From Chrysopilus asiliformis (lineage: Eukaryota > Arthropoda > Insecta > Diptera > Rhagionidae): a stretch of 64,000 bases of DNA. The number at the start of each line of letters is the position of its first letter. Position 1 is the first letter of the stretch. The notes under the pieces are model-generated. The model had not been told where the DNA came from and did no database searches. It worked only from the letters and a program-made list of their open reading frames with translations. The translations under genes and the position numbers were made by a program. Shown one piece after another: positions 12,587 through 25,700 of this stretch. Location of the stretch: contig OZ035960.1 in assembly GCA_964034945.1 (NCBI GenBank), forward strand, positions 27,329,487 to 27,393,486, read 5' to 3'.

Positions 12587-13005
12587 TTTAAAAGGGCTGT
12601 GTGAATACAGCACTTATTTTTCCATACTCACGTCGGTTTGAGTCTTTGCTATGACATCTAGCAAATTCACCACGGATACTTTATTATACTTTTTTTGTAA
12701 CAATATGTTTGAATTTTTAAATATTTCACCTGAAATTACTTAAAAAAGTCTAAATTATATAAAAAATTGTAACTTTATTTCAAATAAATTAACAAAGAAT
12801 AAAAAACATTTTTATTTGTATATGTGTATATGTTTGACATTCAAAAAAAGTTTAATATCTCTCGATTGGCAGTTTTTTCGGAAATCGGAGAAATGCCATT
12901 CGAGGTAAGTGCCCCCCCCCCCTTTCCAAAACCGTTTTCAGACCGAAAAAATTCGCTTCCGGTCAAGAGAAATTGATCGCTAAAGGTGCCAGCACACATT
13001 TTACA
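12587..13005 (+). repeat. Left inverted flank of the satellite composite
   Basis: Matches the reverse complement of 27625-27909, with indels. The left arm is longer because of AT-rich extra sequence around 12715-12840. Just inside it, 13000-13055 (ACACATTTT, then CCGACTGGTGG and TTTCGGATATCGCATTTT) matches 27551-27613 in the direct, not inverted, orientation. One arm therefore carries a local rearrangement. Confidence 0.85.
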
Positions 13006-13109
13006 AAGAGTGAAAAATTTTCCGACTGGTGGTTTTTTTTCGGATATCGCATTTTTACCCCCGACGGAACTGAGATGGTATATGCATTTGGCCCGAAGTT
13101 TTTGCGTCC

Positions 13110-13420
13110 TTCCCTCATAACTTTTGAACCATTCAACCGATTTCGGTCCCGTTTTTGGCATTCAGCTGGATATGGGTGTCGCCTCGTTCTTGTGTTTAAA
13201 AATTCCCCCTTCCTCCCTCAATATAAACCCCTCTCCATGCATCTTCTGATCCACTGAACCGATTTCGATCCCACTTTCGCCATTCCGTTGTAAATAATGA
13301 AAGGAATGTTTTAGTGTAAAATATGTACCCCTCCACCTCAATTTACACCCCCTTTCCTAGCATCTTCTGATCCACTGAACCGATTACGGTCCCGCTTCGG
13401 CATTCGAGGGACATTACTTG
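13110..13420. repeat. Three diverged tandem units of about 120 bp
   Basis: Each unit contains AACCGATTTCGGTCCCG or a close variant followed by GCCATTC-like sequence (about 13135, 13257 and 13378), preceded by CATCTTCTGATCCACTG in two units. The interior is C-rich. It is non-coding and present only on the left side of the composite. Confidence 0.8.
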
Positions 13421-13682
13421 AAAAAAATTGTTGATCTTTAAATAATTATTACAATACAAAATGGTTACCAAAAAACTTTAAATTCAATCGGACATAAAAA
13501 GTTTGTTCATTGTTATCTTTAAAAAAGAGTGAAAAAAAAACAAAATAAAAATTTTGAAAAATCCCCGACTAAAGAAAAACCCTAAAAAATTGAAGAACTC
13601 TTGAATAAAAAAAATTCAATAATCATTACAGTAAATTTAAAAGTTGTGTGCGTCGAGAAAGCCTATTGGTCGTTGAATTTGT

Positions 13683-14387
13683 GTGGATTTGGACTATAAT
13701 CTAGAGCAGGGCCAGGAAAGCTTTGAAAGTTCTCGGGCATCCACTACCACTGATAAGCGATTTACTTGTTTATATGGCTTGCTCTCCGAGCCAAGTGAAA
13801 CAAGCTTGTTGAAAGCTCTTTTCGTTATGCTTGGTTTTGACACACTGTTAATTGTTTTACTTTACGTTAAAAAAAGTTTTGATAATGAAAAACTTTTATA
13901 TGAAATTTCCGAATTACAATCGGAAAATAAAAATAATTTCATAAAACCAGAAACATTAATTTGATCAATTGATATTTTATGAAACGACTGAAAATGCCTA
14001 TATAAATTGTATTTTTTTATTGTTTTAATTTCCTGAAATCATAGTAAACATTGCATTGTGTTATCACACCGAATAAGAAAACAATCATGTCCAAAATTCG
14101 TGTCGTCTTTTGAGACAGAACGCTTCATGATTTTCAGCAGTGTTAAATTTTTCATGATTTTCAGCAGTATGAAATACACCACTGCTTCAGTCAATGTCCT
14201 AATGACAACTGGAGCTAATAAAAATCTCTCGCATAAATGGCCTTACTTAGAGCTCAGCAAAGCTCCATGGTATGTAAAATGCACAAGTGGAAGCAGAACG
14301 GGTTATATGCAAGGTGAAACAGATTATTTCTTTCATATGCGTATGTATGCAGTTTTCGTACAAGCCAGAATGAAACGGGTAGCATGA
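13683..14387 (+). other. Two unrecognised ORFs next to the satellite
   Basis: 13683-13964 is open for 94 codons but starts with GTG; the first ATG comes only at about residue 50. It has one hydrophobic stretch (GFDTLLIVLLYV) followed by a short coiled-coil-like segment. 14058-14387 is open for 110 codons and starts with TTG. Neither matches a family I know. They could be exon remnants captured inside the composite or chance openings. They occupy the segment with least repeat character inside it, which is the only reason to list them. Confidence 0.2.
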
Positions 14388-14558
14388 AGAATCGATGTAT
14401 AAAAGGGCAATTTGAGCTGCGAAAATGCCCTTGGTGCACATGGCTTCAGAGCGATGATCTAGAGAATAAACAATGGGACTTGTACAAATGGCCGCCGAGC
14501 TGAAAAACGAGCGCGGAAAGCTTTAAAAATGTCGTTCTTTGTCACATTATCAAATAAC

Positions 14559-14645
14559 GGGTATTATACCCCAGGTATTATACCCCAGGTATTATACCCC
14601 AGGTATTATACCCCAGGTAGTATATCCCAGGTATTATACCCCAGG
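14559..14645 (+). repeat. Boundary variant of the 14-bp satellite, plus orientation
   Basis: About six units of GGTATTATACCCCA. They differ from the main unit GGTATTATCCCTCA and run in the same orientation as the right arm. The core GGTATTATACC is nearly self-complementary. The array then flips at about 14645 (CCCCAGGTATAATACCCGAG). Confidence 0.95.
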
Positions 14646-16740
14646 TATAATACCCGAGGGATAATCCCTGAGGGATAATCCCTGAGGGATAATCCCTGAG
14701 GGATAATACCTGAGGGATAATCCCTGAGGGATAATTCCTGAGGGATAATACCTGGGGGATAATACCTGAGGGATAATACCTGAGGGATAATACCTGAGGG
14801 ATAATCCCTGAGGGATAATACCTGAGGGATAATACCTGAGGGATAATACCTGAGGGATAATACCTGAGGGATAATACCTGAGGGATAATACCTGAGGGAT
14901 AATACCTGAGGGATAATACCTGAGGGATAATACCTGAGGGATAATACCTGAGGGATAATACCTGAGGGATAATACCTGAGGGATAATACCTGAGGGATAA
15001 TACCTGAGGGATAATACCTGAGGGATAATACCTGAGGGATAATACCTGAGGGATAATACCTGAGGGATAATACCTGGGGGATAATACCTGAGGGATAATA
15101 CCTGAGGGATAATACCTGAGGGATAATACCTGAGGGATAATACCTGGGGTATAATACCTGGGGGATAATACCTGAGGGATAATACCTGAGGGATAATACC
15201 TGAGGGATAATACCTGGGGGATAATACCTGAGGCATAATACCTGAGGGATAATACCTGAGGGATAATACCTGAGGGATAATACCTGAGGGATAATACCTG
15301 AGGGATAATACCTGAGGGATAATACCTGAGGGATAATACCTGAGGGATAATACCTGAGGGATAATACCTGGGGGATAATACCTGAGGGATAATACCTGAG
15401 GGATAATACCTGAGGGATAATACCTGAGGGATAATACCTGAGGGATAATACCTGAGGGATAATACCTGAGGGATAATACCTGGGGGATAATACCTGGGGG
15501 ATAATACCTGAGGGATAATACCTGAGGGATAATACCTGAGGGATAATACCTGAGGGATAATACCTGAGGGATAATCCCTGAGGGATAATACTTGAGGGAT
15601 AATACCTGAGGGATAATACCTGAGGGATAATACCTGAGGGATAATACCTGAGGGATAATACCTGAGGGATAATACCTGAGGGATAATACCTGAGGGATAA
15701 TACCTTAGGGATAATACCTGAGGGATAATACCTGAGGGATAATACCTGAGGGATAATACCTGAGGGATAATACCTGAGGGATAATACCTGAGGGATAATA
15801 CCTGAGGGATAATACCTGAGGGATAATACCTGAGGGATAATACCTGAGGGATAATACCTGAGGGATAATACCTGGGGGATAATACCTGAGGGATAATACC
15901 TGGGGGATAATACCTGAGGGATAATACCTGAGGGATAATACCTGAGGGATAATACCTGAGGGATAATACCTGGGGTATAATACCTGGGGGATAATACCTG
16001 AGGGATAATACCTGAGGGATAATACCTGAGTGATAATACCTGAGGGATAATACCTGAGGGATAATCCCTGAGGGATAATCCCTGAGGGATAATACCTGCG
16101 GGATAATACCTCAGGGATAAAACCTGAGGGATAATACCTGAGGGATAATACCTGAGGGATAATACCTGAGGGATAATACCTGAGGGATAATACCTGAGGG
16201 ATAATACCTGAGGGATAATACCTGAGGGATAATACCTGAGGGATAATACCTGAGGGATAATACCTGAGTGATAATACCTGAGGGATAATACCTGAGGGAT
16301 AATACCTGAGGGATAATACCTGAGGGATAATACCTGAGGGATAATACCTGAGGGATAATACCTGAGGGATAATACCTTAGGGATAATACCTGAGGGATAA
16401 TACCTGAGGGATAATACCTGAGGGATAATACCTCAGGGATAATACCTGGGGGATAATACCTGAGGGATAATACCTGAGGGATAATACCTGAGGGATAATA
16501 CCTGAGGGATAATACCTGAGGGATAATACCTGAGGGATAATACCTGAGGGATAATACCTGAGGGATAATACCTGAGGGATAATACCTGAGGGATAATACC
16601 TGAGGGATAATACCTGAGGGATAATACCTGAGGGATAATACCTCAGGGATAATACCTGAGGGATAATACCTGAGGGATAATACCTCAGGGATAATACCTG
16701 AGGGATAATACCTGAGGGATAATACCTGAGGGATAATACC

Positions 16741-19670
16741 TGGGGTATAATACCTGGGGGATAATACCTGAGGGATAATACCTGAGGGATAATACCTGAG
16801 GGATAATACCTGAGGGATAATACCTGAGGGATAATACCTGAGGGATAATACCTGAGGGATAATACCTGAGGGATAATACCTGAGGGATAATACCTGAGGG
16901 ATAATACCTGAGGGATAATACCTGAGGGATAATACCTGAGGGATAATACCTGGGGGATAATACCTGAGGGATAATACCTGAGGGATAATACCTGAGGGAT
17001 AATACCTGAGGGATAATACCTGAGGGATAATACCTGAGGGATAATACCTGAGGGATAATACCTGAGGGATAATACCTGAGGGATAATACCTGAGGGATAA
17101 TACCTGAGGGATAATACCTGAGGGATAATACCTGAGGGATAATACCTGAGGGATAATACCTGAGCGATAATCCCTGAGGGATAATACCTGAGGGATAATC
17201 CCTGAGGGATAATCCCTGAGGGATAATACCTGAGGGATAATACCTGAGGGATAATCCCTGAGGGATAATACCTGAGGGATAATCCCTGAGGGATAATACC
17301 TGAGGGATAATCCCTGAGGGATAATACCTGAGGGATAATACCTGAGGGATAATACCTGAGGGATAATACCTGAGGGATAATACCTGAGGGATAATACCTG
17401 GGGGATAATACCTGAGGGATAATACCTGAGGGATAATACCTGAGGGATAATACCTGAGGGATAATACCTAAGGGATAATACCTGAGGGATAATACCTGGG
17501 GGATAATACCTGAGGGATAATACCTGAGGGATAATACCTGGGGGATAATACCTGAGGGATAATACCTGAGGGATAATACCTGAGGGATAATACCTGAGGG
17601 ATAATCCCTGAGGGATAATCCCTGAGGGATAATACCTGAGGGATAATACCTGAGGGATAATACCTGAGGGATAATACCTGAGGGATAATACCTGAGGGAT
17701 AATACCTGAGGGATAATACCTGGGGGATAATACCTGAGGGATAATACCAGAGGGATAATACCTGAGGGATAATACCTGAGGGATAATACCTGAGGGATAA
17801 TACCTGGGGGATAATACCTGAGGGATAATACCTGGGGGATAATACCTGAGGGATAATACCTGAGGGATAATACCTGAGGGATAATACCTGAGGGATAATA
17901 CCTGAGGGATAATACCTGAGGGATAATACCTGAGGGATAATACCTGAGGGATAATACCTGAGGGATAATACCTGAGGGATAATACCTGAGGGATAATACC
18001 TGAGGGATAATACCTGAGGGATAATACCTGAGGGATAATACCTGAGGGATAATACCTGAGGGATAATACCTGAGGGATAATACCTGAGGGATAATACCTG
18101 AGGGATAATACCTGAGGGATAATACCTGGGGGATAATACCTGAGGGATAATACCTGAGGGATAATACCTGAGGGATAATACCTGAGGGATAATACCTGAG
18201 GGATAATACCTGAGGGATAATACCTGAGGGATAATACCTGAGGGATAATACCTGAGGGATAATACCTGAGGGATAATACCTGAGGGATAATACCTGAGGG
18301 ATAATACCTGAGGGATAATACCTGAGGGATAATACCTGAGGGATAATACCTGAGGGATAATACCTGAGGGATAATACCTGAGGGATAATACCTGAGCGAT
18401 AATACCTGGGCGATAATACCTGAGGGATAATACCTGAGGGATAATACCTGAGGGATAATACCTGAGGGATAATACCTGAGGGATAATACCTGAGGGATAA
18501 TACCTGAGGGATAATACCTGAGGGATAATACCTGAGGGATAATACCTGAGGGATAATACCTGAGGGATAATACCTGAGGGATAATACCTGAGGGATAATA
18601 CCTGGGGGATAATACCTGAGGGATAATACCTGAGGGATAATACCTGAGGGATAATACCTGAGGGATAATACCTGAGGGATAATACCTGAGGGATAATACC
18701 TGAGGGATAATACCTGAGGGATAATACCTGAGGGATAATACCTGAGGGATAATACCTGAGGGATAATACCTGAGGGATAATACCTGAGGGATAATACCTG
18801 AGGGATAATACCTCAGGGATAATACCTGAGGGATAATACCTGAGGGATAATACCTCAGGGATAATACCTCAGGGATAATACCTGAGGGATAATACCTGGG
18901 GTATAATACCTGGATGATAATACCTGAGGGATAATACCTGAGGGATAATACCTGAGGGATAATACCTGAGGGATAATACCTGAGGGATAATACCTGAGGG
19001 ATAATACCTGAGGGATAATACCTGAGGGATAATACCTGAGGGATAATACCTGAGGGATAATACCTGAGGGATAATACCTGAGGGATAATACCTGGGGGAT
19101 AATATCTGAGGGATAATACCTGAGGGATAATACCTGAGGGATAATACCTGAGGGATAATACCTGGGGGATAATATCTGAGGGATAATACCTGAGGGATAA
19201 TACCTGAGGGATAATACCTGAGGGATAATACCTGAGGGATAATACCTGAGGGATAATACCTGAGGGATAATACCTGAGGGATAATACCTGAGGGATAATA
19301 CCTGAGGGATAATACCTGAGGGATAATACCTGAGCGATAATCCCTGAGGGATAATACCTGAGGGATAATCCCTGAGGGATAATACCTGAGGGATAATCCC
19401 TGAGGGATAATACCTGAGGGATAATCCCTGAGGGATAATACCTGAGGGATAATCCCTGAGGGATAATACCTGAGGGATAATACCTGAGGGATAATACCTG
19501 AGGGATAATACCTGAGGGATAATACCTGGGGGATAATACCTGAGGGATAATACCTGAGGGATAATACCTGAGGGATAATACCTTAGGGATAATACCTGAG
19601 GGATAATACCTGAGGGATAATACCTGAGGGATAATACCTGAGGGATAATACCTTAGGGATAATACCTTAG
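16741..19670. repeat. Higher-order duplication inside the left arm
   Basis: Rare variant TGGGGTATAATACC occurs at 16741 and 18897 (spacing 2156 = 154 units). TGAGCGATAATCCC occurs at 17161 and 19331 (2170 = 155 units). Similar ordering of ATCCC variants follows in both places. This fits a block duplication of at least several hundred bp, with one unit gained or lost. Confidence 0.7.
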
Positions 19671-21500
19671 GGATAATACCTGAGGGATAATACCTGGGGG
19701 ATAATACTTGAGGGATAATACCTGAGGGATAATACCTGGGGGATAATACCTGAGGGATAATACCTGAGGGATAATACCTGAGGGATAATACCTGAGGGAT
19801 AATCCCTGAGGGATAATACCTGAGGGATAATACCTGGGGGATAATACCTGAGGGATAATACCTGAGGGATAATACCTGGGGGATAATACCTGAGGGATAA
19901 TACCTGAGGGATAATACCTGAGGGATAATACCTGAGGGATAATCCCTGAGGGATAATACCTGAGGGATAATCCCTGAGGGATAATCCCTGAGGGATAATC
20001 CCTGAGGGATAATCCCTGAGGGATAATACCTGAGGGATAATACCTGAGGGATAATACCTGGGGGATAATACCTGAGGGATAATACCAGAGGGATAATACC
20101 TGAGGCATAATACCTGAGGGATAATACCTGAGGGATAATCCCTGAGGGATAATACCTGAGGGATAATCCCTGAGGGATAATCCCTGAGGGATAATACCTG
20201 AGGGATAATACCTGAGGGATAATACCTGAGGGATAATACCTGAGGGATAATACCTGAGGGATAATACCTGAGGGATAATACCCGAGGGATAATACCTGAG
20301 GAATAATACCTGAGGGATAATACCTGAGGGATAATACCTGAGGGATAATACCTGAGGGATAATACCTGAGGGATAATACCTGAGGGATAATACCTGGGGG
20401 ATAATACCTGAGGGATAATACCTGAGGGATAATACCTGAGGGATAATACCTGAGGGATAATACCTGAGGGATAATACCTGAGGGATAATACCTGAGGGAT
20501 AATACCTGAGGGATAATCCCTGAGGGATAATACCTGAGGGATAATACCTGAGGGATAATACCTGAGGGATAATACCTGAGGGATAATACCTGAGGGATAA
20601 TCCCTGAGGGATAATACCTGAGGGATAATCCCTGAGGGATAATACCTGAGGGATAATCCCTGAGGGATAATCCCTGAGGGATAATACCTGAGGGATAATC
20701 CCTGAGGGATAATCCCTGAGGGATAATCCCTGAGGGATAATACCTGGGGGATAATACCTGAGGGATAATACCTGAGGGATAATACCTGAGGGATAATACC
20801 TGAGGGATAATCCCTGAGGGATAATACCTGAGGGATAATCCCTGAGGGATAATCCCTGAGGGATAATACCTGAGGGATAATACCTGAGGGATAATACCTG
20901 AGGGATAATCCCTGAGGGATAATACCTGAGGGATAATCCCTGAGGGATAATACCTGAGGGATAATACCTGAGGGATAATACCTGAGGGATAATACCTGAG
21001 GGATAATACCTGAGGGATAATCCCTGAGGGATAATACCTGAGGGATAATCCCTGAGGGATAATCCCTGAGGGATAATCCCTGAGGGATAATCCCTGAGGG
21101 ATAATACCTGAGGGATAATACCTGAGGGATAATACCTGAGGGATAATACCTGAGGGATAATACCTGAGGGATAATACCTGAGGGATAACACCTGAGGGAT
21201 AATACCTGAGGGATAATACCTGAGGGATAATACCTGAGGGATAATACCTGAGGGATAATACCTGAGGGATAATACCTGAGGGATAATACCTGAGGGATAA
21301 TCCCTGAGGGATAATACCTGAGGTATAATCCCTGAGGGATAATCCCTGAGGGATAATCCCTGAGGGATAATCCCAGAGGGATAATACCTGAGGGATAATA
21401 CCTGAGGGATAATACCTGAGGGATAATACCTGAGGGATAATACCTGAGGGATAACACCTGAGGGATAATACCTGAGGGATAATACCTGAGGGATAATACC

Positions 21501-21905
21501 TGGGGGATAATCCTTGAGGGATAATCCCTGAGGGATAATCCCTGAGGGATAATACCTGAGGGATAATACCTGAGGGATAATACCTGAGGGATAATACCTG
21601 GGGGATAATACCCGAGGGATAATACCTGAGGAATAATCCCTGAGGGATAATACCTGAGGGATAATACCTGAGGGATAATACCTGAGGGATAATACCTGAG
21701 GGATAATACCTGAGGGATAATACCTGAGGGATAACACCTGAGGGATAATACCTGAGGGATAATACCTGGGGGATAATCCTTGAGGGATAATCCCTGAGGG
21801 ATAATCCCTGAGGGATAATACCTGAGGGATAATACCTGAGGGATAATACCTGAGGGATAATACCTGGGGGATAATACCCGAGGGATAATACCTGAGGAAT
21901 AATCC
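21501..21905. repeat. 266-bp higher-order unit (19 x 14 bp)
   Basis: TGGGGGATAATCCTT occurs at 21501 and 21767. CCCGAGGG with a GAATAAT unit after it occurs at 21611 and 21877. Both pairs are 266 bp apart, so a block of 19 units has been tandemly duplicated. A related CCCGAGGG/GAATAAT pair recurs at 22073 and 22591. Confidence 0.85.
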
Positions 21906-22688
21906 CTGAGGGATAATACCTGAGGGATAATACCTGAGGGATAATACCTGAGGGATAATACCTGAGGGATAATACCTGAGGGATAATACCTGAGGGATAA
22001 TACCTGAGGGATAATACCTGAGGGATAATACCTGAGGGATAATACCTGAGGGATAATACCTGAGGGATAATACCCGAGGGATAATACCTGAGGAATAATA
22101 CCTGAGGGATAATACCTGAGGGATAATACCTGAGGGATAATACCTGAGGGATAATCCCTGAGGGATAATACCTGAGGGATAATACCTGGGGGATAATACC
22201 TGAGGGATAATACCTGAGGGATAATACCTGAGGGATAATACCTGAGGGATAATACCTGAGGGATAATACCTGAGGGATAATACCTGAGGGATAATCCCTG
22301 AGGGATAATACCTGAGGGATAATCCCTGAGGGATAATCCCTGAGGGATAATCCCTGAGGGATAATACCTGAGGGATAATACCTGAGGGATAATACCTGAG
22401 GGATAATACCTGAGGGATAATACCTGAGGGATAATACCTGAGGGATAATACCTGAGGGATAATACCTGAGGGATAATCCTTGAGGGATAATCCCTGAGGG
22501 ATAATCCCTGAGGGATAATACCTGAGGGATAATACCTGAGGGATAATACCTGAGGGATAATACCTGAGGGATAATACCTGAGGGATAATACCCGAGGGAT
22601 AATACCTGAGGAATAATACCTGAGGGATAATACCTGAGGGATAATACCTGAGGGATAATACCTGAGGGATAATACCTGAGGGATAATA

Positions 22689-22726
22689 CCTGAGGGATAA
22701 GGTATTATAAGGTATTATCCCTCAGG
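22689..22726. repeat. Inversion point of the satellite with 14-nt spacer
   Basis: CCTGAGGGATAA (ends 22700) and TTATCCCTCAGG (starts 22715) are exact reverse complements, separated by GGTATTATAAGGTA. The spacer has exactly one unit length. It is the centre of an inverted repeat with arms of about 8 and 4.8 kb. Confidence 0.95.
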
Positions 22727-25700
22727 TATTATCCCTCAGGTATTATCCCTCAGGTATTATCCCTCAGGTATTATCCCTCAGGTATTATCCCTCAGGTATT
22801 ATCCCTCAGGTATTATCCCTCAGGGATTATCCCTCAGGTATTATCCCTCAGGTATTATCCCTCAGGGATTATCCCTCAGGTATTATCCCTCAGGTATTAT
22901 CCCTCAGGTATTATCCCTCAGGTATTATCCCTCAGGTATTATCCCTCAGGTATTATCCCTCAGGTATTATTCCTCAGGTATTATCCCTCAGGTATTATCC
23001 CACAGGTATTATCCCTCAGGGATTATCCCTCAGGGATTATCCCTCAGGTATTATCCCTCAGGTATTATCCCTCAGGTATTATCCCTCAGGTATTATCCCT
23101 CAGGTATTATCCCTCAGGTATTATCCCTCAGGTATTATCCCTCAGGGATTATCCCTCAGGTATTATCCCTCAGGTATTATCCCTCAGGTATTATCCCCCA
23201 GGTATTATCCCTCAGGGATTATCCCTCAGGGATTATCCCTCAGGGATTATCCCTCAGGTATTATCCCTCAGGTATTATCCCTCAGGTATTATCCCTCAGG
23301 TATTATCCCTCAGGTATTATCCCTCAGTTATTATCCCTCAGGTATTATCCCTCAGGTATTATCCCTCAGGTATTATCCCTCAGGTATTATCCCTCAGGTA
23401 TTATCCCTCAGGTATTATCCCTCAGGTATTATCCCTCAGGTATTATCCCTCAGGGATTATCCCTCAGGTATTATCACTCAGGTATTATCCCTCAGGTATT
23501 ATCCCTCAGGGATTATCCCTCAGGGATTATCCCTCAGGTATTATCCCTCAGGTATTATCCCTCAGGGATTATCCCTCAGGTATTATTCCTCAGGTATTAT
23601 CCCTCAGGTATTATCCCTCAAGTATTATCCCTCAGGTATTATCCCTCAGGTATTATCCCTCAGGTATTATCCCTCAGGTATTATCCCTCAGGTATTATCC
23701 CTCAGGTATTATCCCTCAGGTATTATCCCTCAGGGATTATCCCTCAGGTATTATCCCTCAGGTATTATCCCTCAGGTATTATCCCTCAGGTATTATCCCT
23801 CAGGTATTATCCCTCAGGTATTATCCCTCAGGTATTATCCCTCAGGTATTATCCCTCAGGTATTATCCCCCAGGTATTATCCCCCAGGTATTATCCCTCA
23901 GGTATTATCCCTCAGGGATTATCCCTCAGGTATTATCCCTCAGGTATTATCCCCCAGGTATTATCCCTCAGGTATTATCCCTCAGGTATTATCCCTCAGG
24001 TATTATCCCTCAGGCAATATCCCTCAGGTATTATCCCTCAGGTATTATCCCTCAGGTATTATCCCTCAGGTATTATCCCTCAGGTATTATCCCTCAGGTA
24101 TTATCCCTCAGGTATTATCCCTCAGGTATTATCCCTCAGGTATTATCCCTCAGGTATTATCCCTCAGGTATTATCCCTCAGGTATTATCCCTCAGGGATT
24201 ATCCCTCAGGGATTATCCCTCAGGTATTATCCCTCAGGTATTATCCCTCAGGTATTATCCCTCAGGTATTATCCCTCAGGTATTATCCCTCAGGGATTAT
24301 CCCTCAGGGATTATCCCTCAGGTATTATCCCTCAGGTATTATCCCTCAGGTATTATCCCTCAGGGATTATCCCTCAGGGATTATCCCTCAGGGATTATCC
24401 CTCAGGTATTATCCCTCAGGTATTATCCCTCAGGTATTATCCCTCAGGTATTATCCCTCAGGTATTATCCCTCAGGTATTATCCCTCAGGTATTATCCCT
24501 CAGGGATTATCCCTCAGGTATTATCCCTCAGGTATTATCCCTCAGGTATTATCCCTCAGGTATTATCCCTCAGGTATTATCCCTCAGGTATTATCCCTCA
24601 GGTATTATCCCTCAGGGATTATCGCTCAGGGATTATCCCTCAGGGATTATCCCTCAGGTATTTTCCCTCAGGGATTATCCCTCAGGGATTATCCCTCAGG
24701 GATTATCCCTCAGGTATTATCCCTCAGGTATTATCCCTCAGGTATTATCCCTCAGGTATTATCCCTCAGGTATTATCCCTCAGGTATTATCCCTCAGGTA
24801 TTATCCCTCAGGTATTATCCCTCAGGTATGATCCCTCAGGTATTATCCCTCAGGTATTATCCCTCAGGTATTATCCCTCAGGTATTATCCCTCAGGGATT
24901 ATCCCTCAGGGATTATCCCTCAGGTATTATCCCTCAGGTATTATCCCTCAGGTATTATCCCTCAGGTATTATCCCTCAGGTATTATCCCTCAGGTATTAT
25001 CCCTCAGGGATTATCGCTCAGGGATTATCCCTCAGGGATTATCCCTCAGGTATTTTCCCTCAGGGATTATCCCTCAGGGATTATCCCTCAGGGATTATCC
25101 CTCAGGGATTATCCCTCAGGGATTATCCCTCAGGTATTATCCCTCAGGTATTATCCCTCAGGTATTATCCCTCAGGGATTATCCCTCAGGTATTATCCCT
25201 CAGGTATTATCCCTCAGGTATTATCCCTCAGGGATTATCCCTCAGGTATTATCCCTCAGGTATTATCCCTCAGGTATTATCCCTCAGGTATTATCTCTCA
25301 GGTATTATCCCTCAGGTATTATCCCTCAGGTATTATCCCTCAGGTATTATCCCTCAGGTATTATCCCTCAGGTATTATCCCTCAGGTATTATCCCTCAGG
25401 TATTATCCCTCAGGTATTATCCCTCAGGTATTATCCCTCAGGTATTATCCCTCAGGTATTATCCCTCAGGTATTATCCCTCAGGTATTATCTCTCAGGTA
25501 TTATCCCTCAGGTATTATCCCTCAGGTATTATCCCTCAGGTATTATCCCTCAGGTATTATCCCTCAGGTATTATCCCTCAGGTATTATCCCTCAGGTATT
25601 ATCCCTCAGGTATTATCCCTCAGGTATTATCCCTCAGGTATTATCCCTCAGGTATTATCCCTCAGGTATTATCCCTCAGGTATTATCCCTCAGGTATTAT

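Larger units (their letters stand above)
14646..22700 (-). repeat. 14-bp satellite, left arm, about 575 units
   Basis: The plus strand reads GAGGGATAATACCT over and over, the reverse complement of the right-arm unit. Common variants are ATCCC for ATACC, GGGGG for GAGGG, and rare GAATAAT, CCCGAGG, GCGATAAT and ATAACAC units. Variant units cluster and recur at spacings that are multiples of 14. Long open frames on the minus strand arise because 14 mod 3 is 2, so all three frames give the same 14-residue repeat (YYPSGIIPQVLSLR) without stops. They are not evidence of a protein. Confidence 0.98.

Noticed and set aside
14634..15236. Minus-strand ORF encoding YYPSGIIPQVLSLR repeats
   Set aside because: A 14-bp stop-free unit gives the same 14-residue repeat in all three frames of one strand. 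Openness is arithmetic, not selection.
19653..21737. 694- and 596-codon minus-strand ORFs
   Set aside because: Same satellite translation in two overlapping frames; no splice, start or codon evidence.
22600..22800. Assembly fold-back artefact
   Set aside because: Variant units are not placed symmetrically around 22707, so the right arm is not a mirrored copy of the left. Read-level checking is still needed.
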